A stretch of DNA of 64,000 bases, from the NCBI GenBank assembly GCA_029261255.1, contig JAJDBQ010000133.1, positions 1 to 64,000 on the forward strand, given 5' to 3'. This document shows, in pieces, positions 56,105 through 64,000 of this stretch; position 1 is the first letter of the stretch; every line of letters begins with the position of its first letter. The position numbers were made by a program, and so were the translations under genes. The notes under the pieces were generated by a model. That model did no database searches, was not told the DNA's origin, and saw only the letters and a program-made list of their open reading frames with translations. The stretch is from Nitrospirales bacterium (GTDB lineage: Bacteria; Nitrospirota; Nitrospiria; Nitrospirales; UBA8639).

Positions 56105-56428
56105 ATGTCCGCTAAAAGATCCCTCCGAACTCAACTTGCCTTTGTCTTCGTGCTCCTGCTCGGCGGAGTGCTCCTTTTCTCTATCCCAGTCGGGTTGGCC
56201 CTTGAAGTTCATCATCTGTTTTCTGAAATTGACCATGATGGGCATGAACATGCCGAGCATGACCTCTGTACTTGGGTGGAGCACCAGGTCGGAGGATCCT
56301 ACGTTCAGGATTGTTATAGGACTAGCCTCCCTGTCGATCTACAAGATTTTCTCTCCCAACGTCATGTCGAATGGGTGTATTCTCTAATTATCCCTATTGA
56401 TCAGTCCCGGGCACCTCCCCTCTCCTAA
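56105..56428 (+). CDS. Small exported His-rich protein, first gene of the zinc cluster
   Basis: The product is 107 residues from ATG 56105; upstream frame to 55976 crosses the operator. The N-terminal hydrophobic stretch (LAFVFVLLLGGVLLFSIPVG) is a signal or anchor. It is followed by EVHHLFSEIDHDGHEHAEHDLCTW, which has six His and several acidic residues, plus two Cys further on. This suggests a periplasmic metal-binding peptide. I recognise no family, though similar short His-rich proteins accompany Zur-regulated genes elsewhere. It heads the cluster of barrel protein and ABC transporter and is preceded by the Zur-type repeat. Confidence 0.72.
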   Translation: MSAKRSLRTQLAFVFVLLLGGVLLFSIPVGLALEVHHLFSEIDHDGHEHAEHDLCTWVEHQVGGSYVQDCYRTSLPVDLQDFLSQRHVEWVYSLIIPIDQSRAPPLS

Positions 56429-56555
56429 ATTTTCCCTCATCATATTCAATCATCAGTTTCTTTTTTGACCTGCTGGGGAAGAGTGATCCTTTGGGCTCTG
56501 TTTCCCGACGTTATTCAAAAAAGGGAAAAATTTAGGAAAATTTGGAGGAACAGCT

Positions 56556-58283
56556 ATGTTTTGTGCAAGAAGGCCTTTTCCGCTATATCTGAGAATTGGG
56601 TTGCCATGCCTTTCTCTCGTTTCTACATTCGTTTTTGTTTCACCGGAAATACACGCTGCAAACATCAATGAGAATCTCAAAGGACTACATGGCCACAAGG
56701 GTGAAATTCATCGGATGCAAATATCCCAGGATTTACGCTTGGCAGCGGCCAAATCCCAAGATGAATCTGGAAATTCCTCGCCGGATTCTTCATTAGAGAA
56801 TCGATTTCCTGGTGCAAAGTCTTCTGCGGAGCCCAAGGATTTACTTAATCGAACAGGTGGTATGCCGATGGACAACCCACCTGTTCTGGACAATGGGAAG
56901 ACCGCTGAATCTGACACTTCCATATATGGGCCTAAGTTGGAGAGTAGATATCCAGGGGCGAAGTCTTCTACTCAGCCCAAAGATATATATAATCGAACAG
57001 GGGGTATGCCCTTGAACGTACCACCAAGTCTGGACATTGGAGAGACGCCAAGAGAAAAAGGCATTCTCCGACGACAGCAAATTTTGAATCGTTTTAACCC
57101 AGCATTGGGATTTGTGTTTGAATCGATAGCGGGCTATACGCAGCGACGCATGCGATTTGTGGATGGGGATGGAGCTGATGCCGGTGGTGAAGTTGGAACC
57201 AAACTCCCTGCCGGTTTTTCTTCAGCCCTTCGAACCATTGAATTATTCGCAGCTGCAGATGTCGATACATTTGCCAGGGCCTACCTCATTGCCTCCGGAC
57301 ACGCCGAAGCGGTGAATTCGCGCGGATCAGAAGAATTTGGGAAAGCGTTCTTCGAGATTGAAGAGGCGGCCATACAGACCACTTCCTTACCCTATAACCT
57401 ATCCATCCGTGGAGGTCGATTTTTTGCGGATTGGGGATATTTAGGGCGACGGCATTCCCATGATTTACCACAGATTGATCCGCCACCAAGCTTAGCGTTA
57501 TTTATGGGCCAGGCGAATCGAACAGATGGGATAGAACTGTCTTGGTTGGCGCCCACGGATACCTATTTGGCACTGACCGCTGGATATGGGTTTAATTTTG
57601 GGTGGGTGGGGGAAGGCCCATTAAGTAATATTCGAACCCAGCCGATTCAGGGAAACACCGTCTTTGGCTCGGTTCGTACCTATAAAGATCTCACGGATGA
57701 TCACAATGTAGAGTTAGGGTTCTCCTTCCTCTATACCCCGCAATCCCGAGCTGCAGAGGCGGGCGAATTGGCATTCCTGCCCGGGGATGAGGACGATCCG
57801 ATTGAACGGCGTACCTTTAATGTGGATTTCCATTACCGCTGGTATCCCTTAGGACGAGGGTTACGGCAAAGCCTTTCATTGCATGGGGAAGTCCTCTATG
57901 ATTATGGACAAGGTCGCAGAAGTGTTTTGGGTAAAACCAAATCCCGGGGGGCTTGGGGAGGCTATGCGTATGCAGAATATCGGCTCAACAAACTATGGAG
58001 ACCAGGTTTCCGATTTGATTATCACCAAATGCCGAGCGAACCTGCTTTATTCACCAATTCAAAAACGGGGAACCCTGGCAGTACGCCCAACACCTCAGGA
58101 AGTCGCATCACGGCCGTGACGTACTCTCCTTACATTACATATTATCCAAGTGAGTTTCACCGTTTGGTGTTGCAATATAATCATAGCCGTTACGGCAATA
58201 CCGTTGATCCGCAAAATCAAGTGTTGCTGCAATGGCAAGTGGTCATCGGCAGTCATCAACATGGGTTTACGGAACGGCAGTAA
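56556..58283 (+). CDS. Outer-membrane beta-barrel protein linked to zinc uptake
   Basis: The product is 575 residues. Signal peptide (CLSLVSTFVFVSPEIHA, cut near residue 34). Residues about 80-165 hold two copies of a 48-residue repeat (LENRFPGAKSSAEPKD, NRTGGMPMDNPP). From about 185 the sequence alternates amphipathic strands with Gly/aromatic turns (YLALTAGYGFNFGWVG, FNVDFHYRWYPLG, LVLQYNHSRYG), ending in a strand (NQVLLQWQVVIGSHQHG). That is a porin-like barrel. It has no TonB box that I can see. Its position between a Zur-type operator and ZnuABC suggests zinc passage across the outer membrane; this is inference. Confidence 0.82.
   Translation: MFCARRPFPLYLRIGLPCLSLVSTFVFVSPEIHAANINENLKGLHGHKGEIHRMQISQDLRLAAAKSQDESGNSSPDSSLENRFPGAKSSAEPKDLLNRTGGMPMDNPPVLDNGKTAESDTSIYGPKLESRYPGAKSSTQPKDIYNRTGGMPLNVPPSLDIGETPREKGILRRQQILNRFNPALGFVFESIAGYTQRRMRFVDGDGADAGGEVGTKLPAGFSSALRTIELFAAADVDTFARAYLIASGHAEAVNSRGSEEFGKAFFEIEEAAIQTTSLPYNLSIRGGRFFADWGYLGRRHSHDLPQIDPPPSLALFMGQANRTDGIELSWLAPTDTYLALTAGYGFNFGWVGEGPLSNIRTQPIQGNTVFGSVRTYKDLTDDHNVELGFSFLYTPQSRAAEAGELAFLPGDEDDPIERRTFNVDFHYRWYPLGRGLRQSLSLHGEVLYDYGQGRRSVLGKTKSRGAWGGYAYAEYRLNKLWRPGFRFDYHQMPSEPALFTNSKTGNPGSTPNTSGSRITAVTYSPYITYYPSEFHRLVLQYNHSRYGNTVDPQNQVLLQWQVVIGSHQHGFTERQ
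56793..57041 (+). repeat. Two-copy 144-bp repeat in the barrel-protein gene
   Basis: Units at 56793 and 56937 encode LENRFPGAKSS...NRTGGMP and LESRYPGAKSS...NRTGGMP, 48 codons apart. They lie before the barrel in a likely periplasmic extension. DNA identity is visibly lower than in the PASTA block, so this is an older duplication. Confidence 0.85.
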
Positions 58284-58303
58284 TTTCGATAAGGAACGAC
58301 CTA

Positions 58304-59239
58304 GTGAGAGAAATATTCAAGAACCTTTTTCTTGTGGTACTCCTGGGCTGTTCACTCGGGATGGCTGAACGCCCTGTCCTTGAAGAAGGGGGGAAAATTC
58401 AGGTTGTAACTTCTATCCCCGACCTGGCGGACTTTACCGCCAGGATCGGGGGAGATTTTGTATCGGTCGAAAGCTTGGCCAAAGGCGTGGAAGATCCACA
58501 CGGTGTGCCGATCAAACCAAGCTTTGTTCCGAAACTGAATCGTGCAGATATCCTGGTGGTATTGGGCCTGCAAGCCGAACATTCATGGTTACCGGCCTTA
58601 GTTGATGTGGCCAGAAACCCTAAAATTCTTCCAGGAAATGAGGGATTGATCAATTGTGGACTAAACATCAAACCTAAACAGATTCCCAAGTCATTACTTC
58701 GTCGAGAAGGTGATGTGCATCCACTCGGGAATCCACATTTCAACCTCGATCCCGTCTATGCCAAGGTGATTGCACAGACGATTGCTGATGGACTCTCAAA
58801 GGCCTTTCCGGAGGCGAAACCTCATTTTCAAGCCAATGCAAAAAAACTCCAAGCGCATCTTGATCAGAAGCTCATTGAGTGGCAAGAACTGGCAGCGCCA
58901 CTCCGTGGGGTCAAGTTTGTGTCGTACCATCAAGATACCATTTATTTTGCGGAACGATTCGGATTACAGGAAGTCGCGCAAATTGAAATTAAACCAGGGA
59001 TTGAACCGACTCAAGGGCATTTAGTCTGGTTGATCGACCGTATGAAAGAACAGCAGGTTAGCCTTATACTGCGAGAACCCCATTACCCTGAACGGCTTCC
59101 AAATTGGGTAGCTGAACGCACTGAATCAAAGGTCGCGAAATTTCTCATTATGGTCGGAGGAAATCCAGGCGTTGACACATATGAAAAGCTCATTGAATTT
59201 AATCTTCACTCTATTCGGAATGCACTCAGTATTCCCTAG
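58304..59239 (+). CDS. znuA: ZnuA-like zinc-binding protein of an ABC transporter
   Basis: The product is 311 residues from GTG 58304, chosen because AAGGA sits at nine bases and a signal peptide (FLVVLLGCSLGMA) follows; the ATG at 58232 overlaps the barrel gene. Metal-ligand candidates fit the cluster A-I pattern: His66 (EDPHGVP), His145 (GNPHFNLDP), His209 (SYHQDTIYF) and Asp291 (GVDTYEKL). The long His-rich loop of enteric ZnuA is absent, so Mn(II) cannot be excluded. The upstream operator, znuC and znuB downstream, and the His-rich and barrel genes all favour zinc. Confidence 0.9.
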   Translation: MREIFKNLFLVVLLGCSLGMAERPVLEEGGKIQVVTSIPDLADFTARIGGDFVSVESLAKGVEDPHGVPIKPSFVPKLNRADILVVLGLQAEHSWLPALVDVARNPKILPGNEGLINCGLNIKPKQIPKSLLRREGDVHPLGNPHFNLDPVYAKVIAQTIADGLSKAFPEAKPHFQANAKKLQAHLDQKLIEWQELAAPLRGVKFVSYHQDTIYFAERFGLQEVAQIEIKPGIEPTQGHLVWLIDRMKEQQVSLILREPHYPERLPNWVAERTESKVAKFLIMVGGNPGVDTYEKLIEFNLHSIRNALSIP

Positions 59240-59258
59240 TCTCTTCTGAATTCTTCCC

Positions 59259-59945
59259 ATGCCGCCCCCCCTGATCTCTCTGAACAATGTGACGATTGGG
59301 TATCCAGGTGTGCCGATTTTGGAAAAGGTCTCTCTGGAAATTTTTTCGGGAGATTCGTATGCCGTGTTAGGCCCTAATGGTTCTGGGAAAACAGCGTTGC
59401 TTAAAACGCTTGCTGGGATCCTCTCCCCAATAGACGGCAGACTGCATCGTCAGACTTCAGAGGGGAATCATACGTTGCGGGTCGGGTACGTCCCACAGCG
59501 AGCCTCGTTAAATGGCTTGCTCCCTCTAACCGTTGGAGAGGTGATTCGGATGGGGACATATGGGAACGTCAAGCCTTGGCAACGAGTAGGAAAAGAGGAT
59601 CAGGAGCGAATCGAGTGGGCCAAACAAGAAGTAGAAATTGAGGACTTGGAACAGAACCGATTTTCAGAATTATCCGGTGGTCAACAACAACGCACGTTAA
59701 TCGCCAGAGCATTGGCCAGTGCCCCCGCAATGTTAGTGTTGGATGAACCATTGGCCAGCCTCGACAAAAAGACGGTTCAAACGATGTTGCGGTTATTGAT
59801 CAAACTGAAGTCTGATACAGGCATCACCTTATTATGGGCCGATCATTTGATTCCTGAAATTCTCCAAGTCGTGCAGGACGTTCTCGAGATTGAGGATCGG
59901 ACTGTGCTGACACAATCTGTAGAACATTATGTTCGACATGGGTAA
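59259..59945 (+). CDS. znuC: ZnuC-like ABC transporter ATPase
   Basis: The product is 228 residues. Walker A GPNGSGKTALLK near residue 38, Q-loop VPQRAS near residue 77, signature LSGGQQQR near residue 144, Walker B MLVLDEPLASLD near residue 162 and H-loop WADH near residue 193 are all complete. It is 19 bp after znuA. ATP hydrolysis drives metal import through ZnuB. Confidence 0.93.
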   Translation: MPPPLISLNNVTIGYPGVPILEKVSLEIFSGDSYAVLGPNGSGKTALLKTLAGILSPIDGRLHRQTSEGNHTLRVGYVPQRASLNGLLPLTVGEVIRMGTYGNVKPWQRVGKEDQERIEWAKQEVEIEDLEQNRFSELSGGQQQRTLIARALASAPAMLVLDEPLASLDKKTVQTMLRLLIKLKSDTGITLLWADHLIPEILQVVQDVLEIEDRTVLTQSVEHYVRHG

Positions 59946-59975
59946 AGAACGTTTGTTCACGAATAGCTAAGGTGT

Positions 59976-60854
59976 ATGGAAGAACTCTTCACCATTCTTC
60001 ATCCATCATACGTGTTACGGAATGCCTTGTACGGAGGAATTGTCACGGGGATGGTTCTTCCCCTCATTGGGGTCTTCATGTATTGCAGAAGGATGGTGTT
60101 CTTGGGGGTTACCCTTCCTCAGTTGTCGACCGGCGGAATCGCGGCGGCGGTGTTTTGGCATTTGACGACTCATCAACAGCAACCAAATCATAGTGATTTT
60201 CTTCTCGCCCTCTTAGGGTCAACGATCGTGACCACGGGAACGTTGTTGCTCCTTGCCGCACTTGAACGGCGAGGGCATGAGATGGTGGAGAGCCGGATAG
60301 GAACGGTCTACGTGTTCGCAGGAGCCGCGACCATTTTATTACTGGCTTCCGAACGAGTTCCAGAGGTAGGCATCGTCACACTGTTACGAGGCCAGATCAT
60401 CGCCATTTCCGATATGGATATGGCCATTCTCCTGATAGCTTATACGGGTATTGTCCTGCTGATTGCTCTGTTTCGCAGGGAGCTCTTATTGGTTTCGGTC
60501 GATCGAGACCTGGCTTTGTCTCTGGGCAAAAAGCTTTGGGTGTGGGACATACTCTTGTACGGGTTGGTGGGATTAGCTATCTCGTTAGGCGTGCTAATGG
60601 TCGGACCGTTACTGACCTTTGCCTTCCTTCTCCTCCCCACGATGATGGCCATGCAACTCGCCAAAAGATTTTATCTTGTCCCGCTCCTTGGAGGTATGTT
60701 GGGGGCAGGCATTGCGCTCATCGGATTTATTGTTTCATTCTTTATGGATTGGCCTACCGGTGCGACTGATTCATTGTTAGCGTGTATCTTTCTTGGCGTT
60801 ATTACATTGGGGCACTGGCTGCGTCGACTGGTGTCTCGACCCATTTCGAGATAA
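59976..60854 (+). CDS. znuB: ZnuB-like ABC transporter permease
   Basis: The product is 292 residues with about eight or nine hydrophobic segments. It begins with RNALYGGIVTGMVLPLIGVFMYCRRM and contains the family's GxxLSxGVLMVGPLLTFAFLLLP block. This pattern is typical of ABC-3 metal permeases (ZnuB/MntB). It is 30 bp after znuC on the same strand, so the transporter genes form one unit. No other gene follows on this strand. Confidence 0.92.
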   Translation: MEELFTILHPSYVLRNALYGGIVTGMVLPLIGVFMYCRRMVFLGVTLPQLSTGGIAAAVFWHLTTHQQQPNHSDFLLALLGSTIVTTGTLLLLAALERRGHEMVESRIGTVYVFAGAATILLLASERVPEVGIVTLLRGQIIAISDMDMAILLIAYTGIVLLIALFRRELLLVSVDRDLALSLGKKLWVWDILLYGLVGLAISLGVLMVGPLLTFAFLLLPTMMAMQLAKRFYLVPLLGGMLGAGIALIGFIVSFFMDWPTGATDSLLACIFLGVITLGHWLRRLVSRPISR

Positions 60855-60928
60855 GGGGTTTTTCTCGAGCGAGTTCTTAGAACCCGGACCGTGAGCCTAG
60901 ACGTGCTTGTGATGGCTCTTGCGCACAT

Positions 60929-61717
60929 TCATTCTTGGAGTTGTGGAGGGCTATCTGTTTGAAGTTGGTCCTCTAGACGTTCGATTTTGCGATGTTGCTG
61001 CTGGAGAGATTCACGCAACCCTTTCAATTCCTTATGAATGGATGGGGACTGAGGAGAAATGGAGGGGGCATTATTCTTTATCGTTTGAGTCAAAGTAGGA
61101 AGATGGATCGCAAAGTGAAAAGGAAACGATGTCTGGGAAGTGAGATCCACCTGATCGCTAGCTAAGGCCCTCATTGGTTGAAAGGACATTTTCCACATTT
61201 TGGGCCGAGCAAATGAGGACGACGGCCTGGAAAGTAACGGAGGTCTCTTAGAGGGCTTATGATATCCGTGAATAATGACATGGGCCGTGGAATCCGAATA
61301 ATACAAGGAACCGGTTGTATAGTGGGTATTGGAGGATTGGCTTGACTGCAGTTGAAAGATAATCTCTTCTTCTGGAGTGGCTTTTGCCAGTCCAGCAATC
61401 ACGTGTGGAATTAAAAAATGAATTTCTTCTCGCGTAAAAGCCTGGACCGGAGGGTGATCGTTCGTTAGCGCTGATGCAAGTATGGTTTGGGTATCTTGAA
61501 CATACAAGCCCGTGAGCACCTCGCGTATAATCTGAGGTTCCAGTGCAATGGGATGTTGAGCTCTTTGCCTTGGCTCGGCAAATACTCGTAATGAAATTGC
61601 CCCTTGTCGTCCTTCGAAGAGAGGAGTCGTCACCCTGGGAACAGTCGCACAACTTGATATACCACAACCAATGCAGATCAGAATTAAAAGGATAGTATGT
61701 CGAAAAGTTGAACCCAT
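60929..61717 (-). CDS. Lipoprotein of unknown function with C-terminal coiled coil
   Basis: The product is 262 residues. Lipobox in IGCGISSCATVP (Cys near residue 23). The central part has EPQIIREVLTGLYVQDTQTIL and EIHFLIPHVIAGLAKATPEEEIIFQL, and the end has LKGLRESLQQQHRKIERLEDQLQ, a likely coiled coil. A Ser/Pro-rich linker precedes it. I do not recognise the family. It is convergent with znuB, 74 bp apart, so it is probably not part of the zinc unit. Confidence 0.75.
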   Translation of the reverse strand: MGSTFRHTILLILICIGCGISSCATVPRVTTPLFEGRQGAISLRVFAEPRQRAQHPIALEPQIIREVLTGLYVQDTQTILASALTNDHPPVQAFTREEIHFLIPHVIAGLAKATPEEEIIFQLQSSQSSNTHYTTGSLYYSDSTAHVIIHGYHKPSKRPPLLSRPSSSFARPKMWKMSFQPMRALASDQVDLTSQTSFPFHFAIHLPTLTQTIKNNAPSISPQSPSIHKELKGLRESLQQQHRKIERLEDQLQTDSPPQLQE

Positions 61718-62107
61718 GAGCTTATCGGCTTTCTGATGAATTTCAATCCATTCTCATCGTTGAAATATACCAAGACTATGAACAATAGGATGTTTGACCG
61801 TCAATAGAAAATGGGATGATTCAATACTCACGACCATCAAAAGCCTCTTGCTTCAAGCCCATGTCGACCCTCTGAGATCTTGAATGTGATGAAAAATTAG
61901 ACTCCGCAACATCACGGATCACTCGTTTCTCTCAATGAAGATGAGCTATGTATTGATAGGGTATGTCATGGGAGTATACCAGCACAGCACCAAAGGGGAT
62001 ACGCACCGTTGTCTTTTCCATCTTGAAGAATGGCCCAAGTGTTTTCAATAGAATCCCCCGAAGAGCAGAACATCGACAGGGAACGTTCTCGACAGTAAAC
62101 GAGATGT
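61718..62107. other. Intergenic region, no gene recognised
   Basis: A 390-bp gap between two minus-strand genes. ORFs at 61932-62210 and 61963-62148 only overlap the end of the transporter gene in other frames. No RNA feature seen. Confidence 0.5.
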
Positions 62108-62710
62108 TCAGGTTGTCGATGAAATTTCTATGGAAGCTTCTCGAATGATAGAAATAGCTGACCGAACGAAAAGGGTGGCGATCAAAAGACCGATCACAAT
62201 ATCTGGCCATGGAGAATGAAAGAGGTAGACCGCAAAAGCCGCAACAAGTACGCCTGCATTGCCAATGACATCATTCCGAGAACACATCCACGCGGATCGC
62301 ATATTGATATCATCGCTACGGTGTTGCCGAAGGAGCATAAGACAAATGAGATTAGCAATAAGGGCCATCATACCTACTACGCCCATCATCTCTGCGTTTG
62401 GCACTAATCCATGGGCAGTCTTGAAGACAACGTGAGCAAGTATACCTATGCCAAATGCGCCCATAATGACACCTTTCAGCAAGGCCGCACGCCCTAGCCA
62501 CACCGAACCCCGTCCAATCACATAAAGACTAAACCCATAGACAATGGCATCGCCTAACATATCAACTGAGTCGGCAAGAAGTGAGGTCGAATGGATCAGG
62601 AGGCCTACAATGGCCTCAAGAAGAAACATACTGATGTTAATCCAGAGTACAGCTTGAACCACACGACGCTGCTGTTCAGAAACGGTTGTGACCTTGCAAC
62701 ATTCATCCAT
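62108..62710 (-). CDS. CDF-type cation efflux protein without cytoplasmic domain
   Basis: The product is 200 residues from ATG 62708-62710 (MDECCKVTTVSEQQRR). Six hydrophobic segments span the whole protein. TM2 carries SLLADSVDMLGDA and TM5 carries SRNDVIGNAGVL; the Asp residues match the metal site of cation diffusion facilitators, which typically export Zn, Co or Fe against protons. The usual C-terminal cytoplasmic domain (about 90 residues) is absent, and the protein ends at IREASIEIS. Short CDFs of this sort exist. CysCys near the start may bind metal. It is next to the zinc-uptake cluster but on the other strand. Confidence 0.85.
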   Translation of the reverse strand: MDECCKVTTVSEQQRRVVQAVLWINISMFLLEAIVGLLIHSTSLLADSVDMLGDAIVYGFSLYVIGRGSVWLGRAALLKGVIMGAFGIGILAHVVFKTAHGLVPNAEMMGVVGMMALIANLICLMLLRQHRSDDINMRSAWMCSRNDVIGNAGVLVAAFAVYLFHSPWPDIVIGLLIATLFVRSAISIIREASIEISSTT

Positions 62711-63291
62711 TGATGAACTCTAGCATTCAATGCTCCTGAAAATCTTGAGATTAAACGAGTCTTCTGCTCCCTAGGTATTGCGCTGATCTCGAACAAAAAC
62801 GCTAGTATCTTGAATGTCCCAGGAAAATTGATCTATGAAACTACATTTAATTGGAATCGGTTCAAGAAAAGTGTTGAGTCGGCGACCAACAACCTAATTT
62901 TTAAGATCTAACAGTTTTCAAGGCAAGGAATAATTTTGAACTGTCCATTGAACCACAGAAATATTAAAACCTGACTTAAGGACGGAAAGTATGACTAAGA
63001 CGATTAACCAGCGAAGATTAATGATCATAGCTGTGCCTGGACAATGATAGTCACACCACTCTATTGGCAGTAATGATTTGTCTATTCATTCGACCTTCGA
63101 ATCATCTCAAATAAAAAGGGAAACCGAGGAAAAGAGTGATCATGGAAAGTGTCTACGACAATCTAATAAACGGGAAGAATGACCATTCGTGGAGAAAAAA
63201 CAACCATTCATGAGGAGAACTTCGAAGAATTTTCGTATTTGAGGGTAAGATGCGTTGAGGTCCTCAGGGAAAGTAATTCATTGGGTTTGAC
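62711..63291. other. Intergenic region, no gene recognised
   Basis: A 581-bp AT-rich region between divergent genes must hold both promoters. No ORF with a recognisable product. No tRNA, operator of the 56018 type or repeat was found. Confidence 0.5.
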
Positions 63292-64000
63292 ATGCTGATT
63301 GATACACCAGAAATTTCGACCGTTTTTATTGCACATGTCAGCGGCTATGTGATCGGGATCACTCTGTATTTCATGCTGTTGGGATTAGTCTTTCAGTCAC
63401 GCCGTACGTCGTCACAAAGGACGAAAGGAGATCTCAGTCAATCATCACCTCGATGGCTTGCCTTATGGACTGGAATCTTGGGCTTCGTGTGGAATGTTGG
63501 GGCATTACTGGCCTTTTTATTACCCCACATACAACTCACCTCCCCGCTACCTGCCCTATCAGCGCTGTCAGTGACGGCCTTGGGATTTTTGCCTGCCGTG
63601 GTCATTTTGGCGATGGCAGATACTCATTCCATGGGAATTTCTGCCTTGGGGCGACGTGTCATTTCAGGGATAGGATTTCTCTTGAGTGGATGGGCAGGGC
63701 TCTGGCACGTGAGTGGAGTCTGGATTGAACGGTCGGATAACCATGCCGGAGCAGCCCTTGAAATGATGGCTTGGGGGTTCTTGCTGCTTCTTGGTGGTCT
63801 TCTCGCCGTTCATGTCTGGACAAAAGGCTGGGATCAAATGGGGCGGATTGTCGTATTTACCGGAGCAGCAATCGCCGCCCTCCCTTTTAGCCAACATCAA
63901 ACGGGGGACTATTCATGGGGTATGGAATTGATAGGACATCACTCAAATCTCTTCCTCGCAGTGGCCATTCTCTACCATGATTACCGATTTGCCTTTTGCG
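63292..64000 (+). CDS. Membrane-sensor protein, probable N-terminus of a histidine kinase (cut by window end)
   Basis: From ATG 63292 the frame stays open for 236 codons to the window edge. It encodes about seven hydrophobic segments: IAHVSGYVIGITLYFMLLGLV, LALWTGILGFVWNVGALLAFL, VTALGFLPAVVILAMA, VISGIGFLLSGWAGLW, WGFLLLLGGLLAV, IVVFTGAAIAALPF and LFLAVAILYHDYRFAFA. The closing YHDYRFAFA resembles the last-TM-to-cytoplasm junction of some seven-TM sensor histidine kinases. The catalytic part lies outside the window, so this is an inference. It is divergent from the CDF gene. Confidence 0.6.
   Translation, partial: MLIDTPEISTVFIAHVSGYVIGITLYFMLLGLVFQSRRTSSQRTKGDLSQSSPRWLALWTGILGFVWNVGALLAFLLPHIQLTSPLPALSALSVTALGFLPAVVILAMADTHSMGISALGRRVISGIGFLLSGWAGLWHVSGVWIERSDNHAGAALEMMAWGFLLLLGGLLAVHVWTKGWDQMGRIVVFTGAAIAALPFSQHQTGDYSWGMELIGHHSNLFLAVAILYHDYRFAFC

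Noticed and set aside
62693..62706. TTGCAA-containing string at the start of the CDF gene, similar to the Zur half-site
   Set aside because: It is coding (Cys-Cys-Lys codons) and has no second half-site.

Overview
This 64 kb chromosomal window comes from a Gram-negative bacterium with moderate GC. Evidence for the cell type is the many lipoboxes, outer-membrane barrel proteins, an OmpA/Pal lipoprotein, a PEP-CTERM protein, a FlgM-like anti-sigma factor and an Flp-type pilin. The mix of tandem DUF507 genes, SBBP/PASTA giant proteins, PEP-CTERM and Zn/Cu homeostasis genes resembles the Nitrospira lineage (Nitrospirota). That placement is an inference: no rRNA or other decisive marker is present.

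Layout. 1-5 kb: a minus-strand housekeeping run (tsaB end, LolA-like lipoprotein, radA, an exported protein, a small membrane protein, two DUF507 paralogues, a cyclophilin-like protein). 5-10.4 kb: a translationally coupled RNase H-fold nuclease and PP2C phosphatase, a divergent pair of 2OG-oxygenase-like proteins, an SdiA-regulated-type protein and an SH3/amidase cell-wall pair. 10.8-16.5 kb: a mini-lipoprotein with an HExxH motif, a 1400-residue WD40 lipoprotein with two caspase-like domains, and a PEP-CTERM protein. 16.7-33.5 kb: a surface-protein island, with a TPR plus beta-barrel protein divergent from a FecR-domain protein, followed by two giant SBBP-repeat paralogues (2032 and 1878 residues). 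One paralogue carries five near-identical 204-bp PASTA repeats. 33.6-45.2 kb: mixed housekeeping and signalling genes (HEAT, DUF2007/zinc ribbon, RluD-type synthase, DnaJ-domain protein, glycosyltransferase-like protein, FNR-like reductase, FlgM, PilZ, DAHP synthase).

45.2-62.7 kb is dominated by metal homeostasis. A Fur-family gene (probably Zur) and a MerC-like gene lie downstream of two overlapping copies of an inverted repeat. The same 19-bp palindrome, in its best form, stands upstream of a five-gene cluster: small His-rich exported protein, outer-membrane barrel protein, then ZnuA, ZnuC and ZnuB homologues. I read this as one zinc regulon with a candidate outer-membrane zinc-uptake component. 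Between them lies a copper module (CsoR operator, csoR, copZ, copA) followed by a hybrid histidine kinase. A decayed IS1595-type element with recognisable terminal repeats sits against the 5' end of a TonB-C-like gene and seems to have removed its start codon. The window ends with a CDF-type transporter and the membrane part of a probable sensor kinase.
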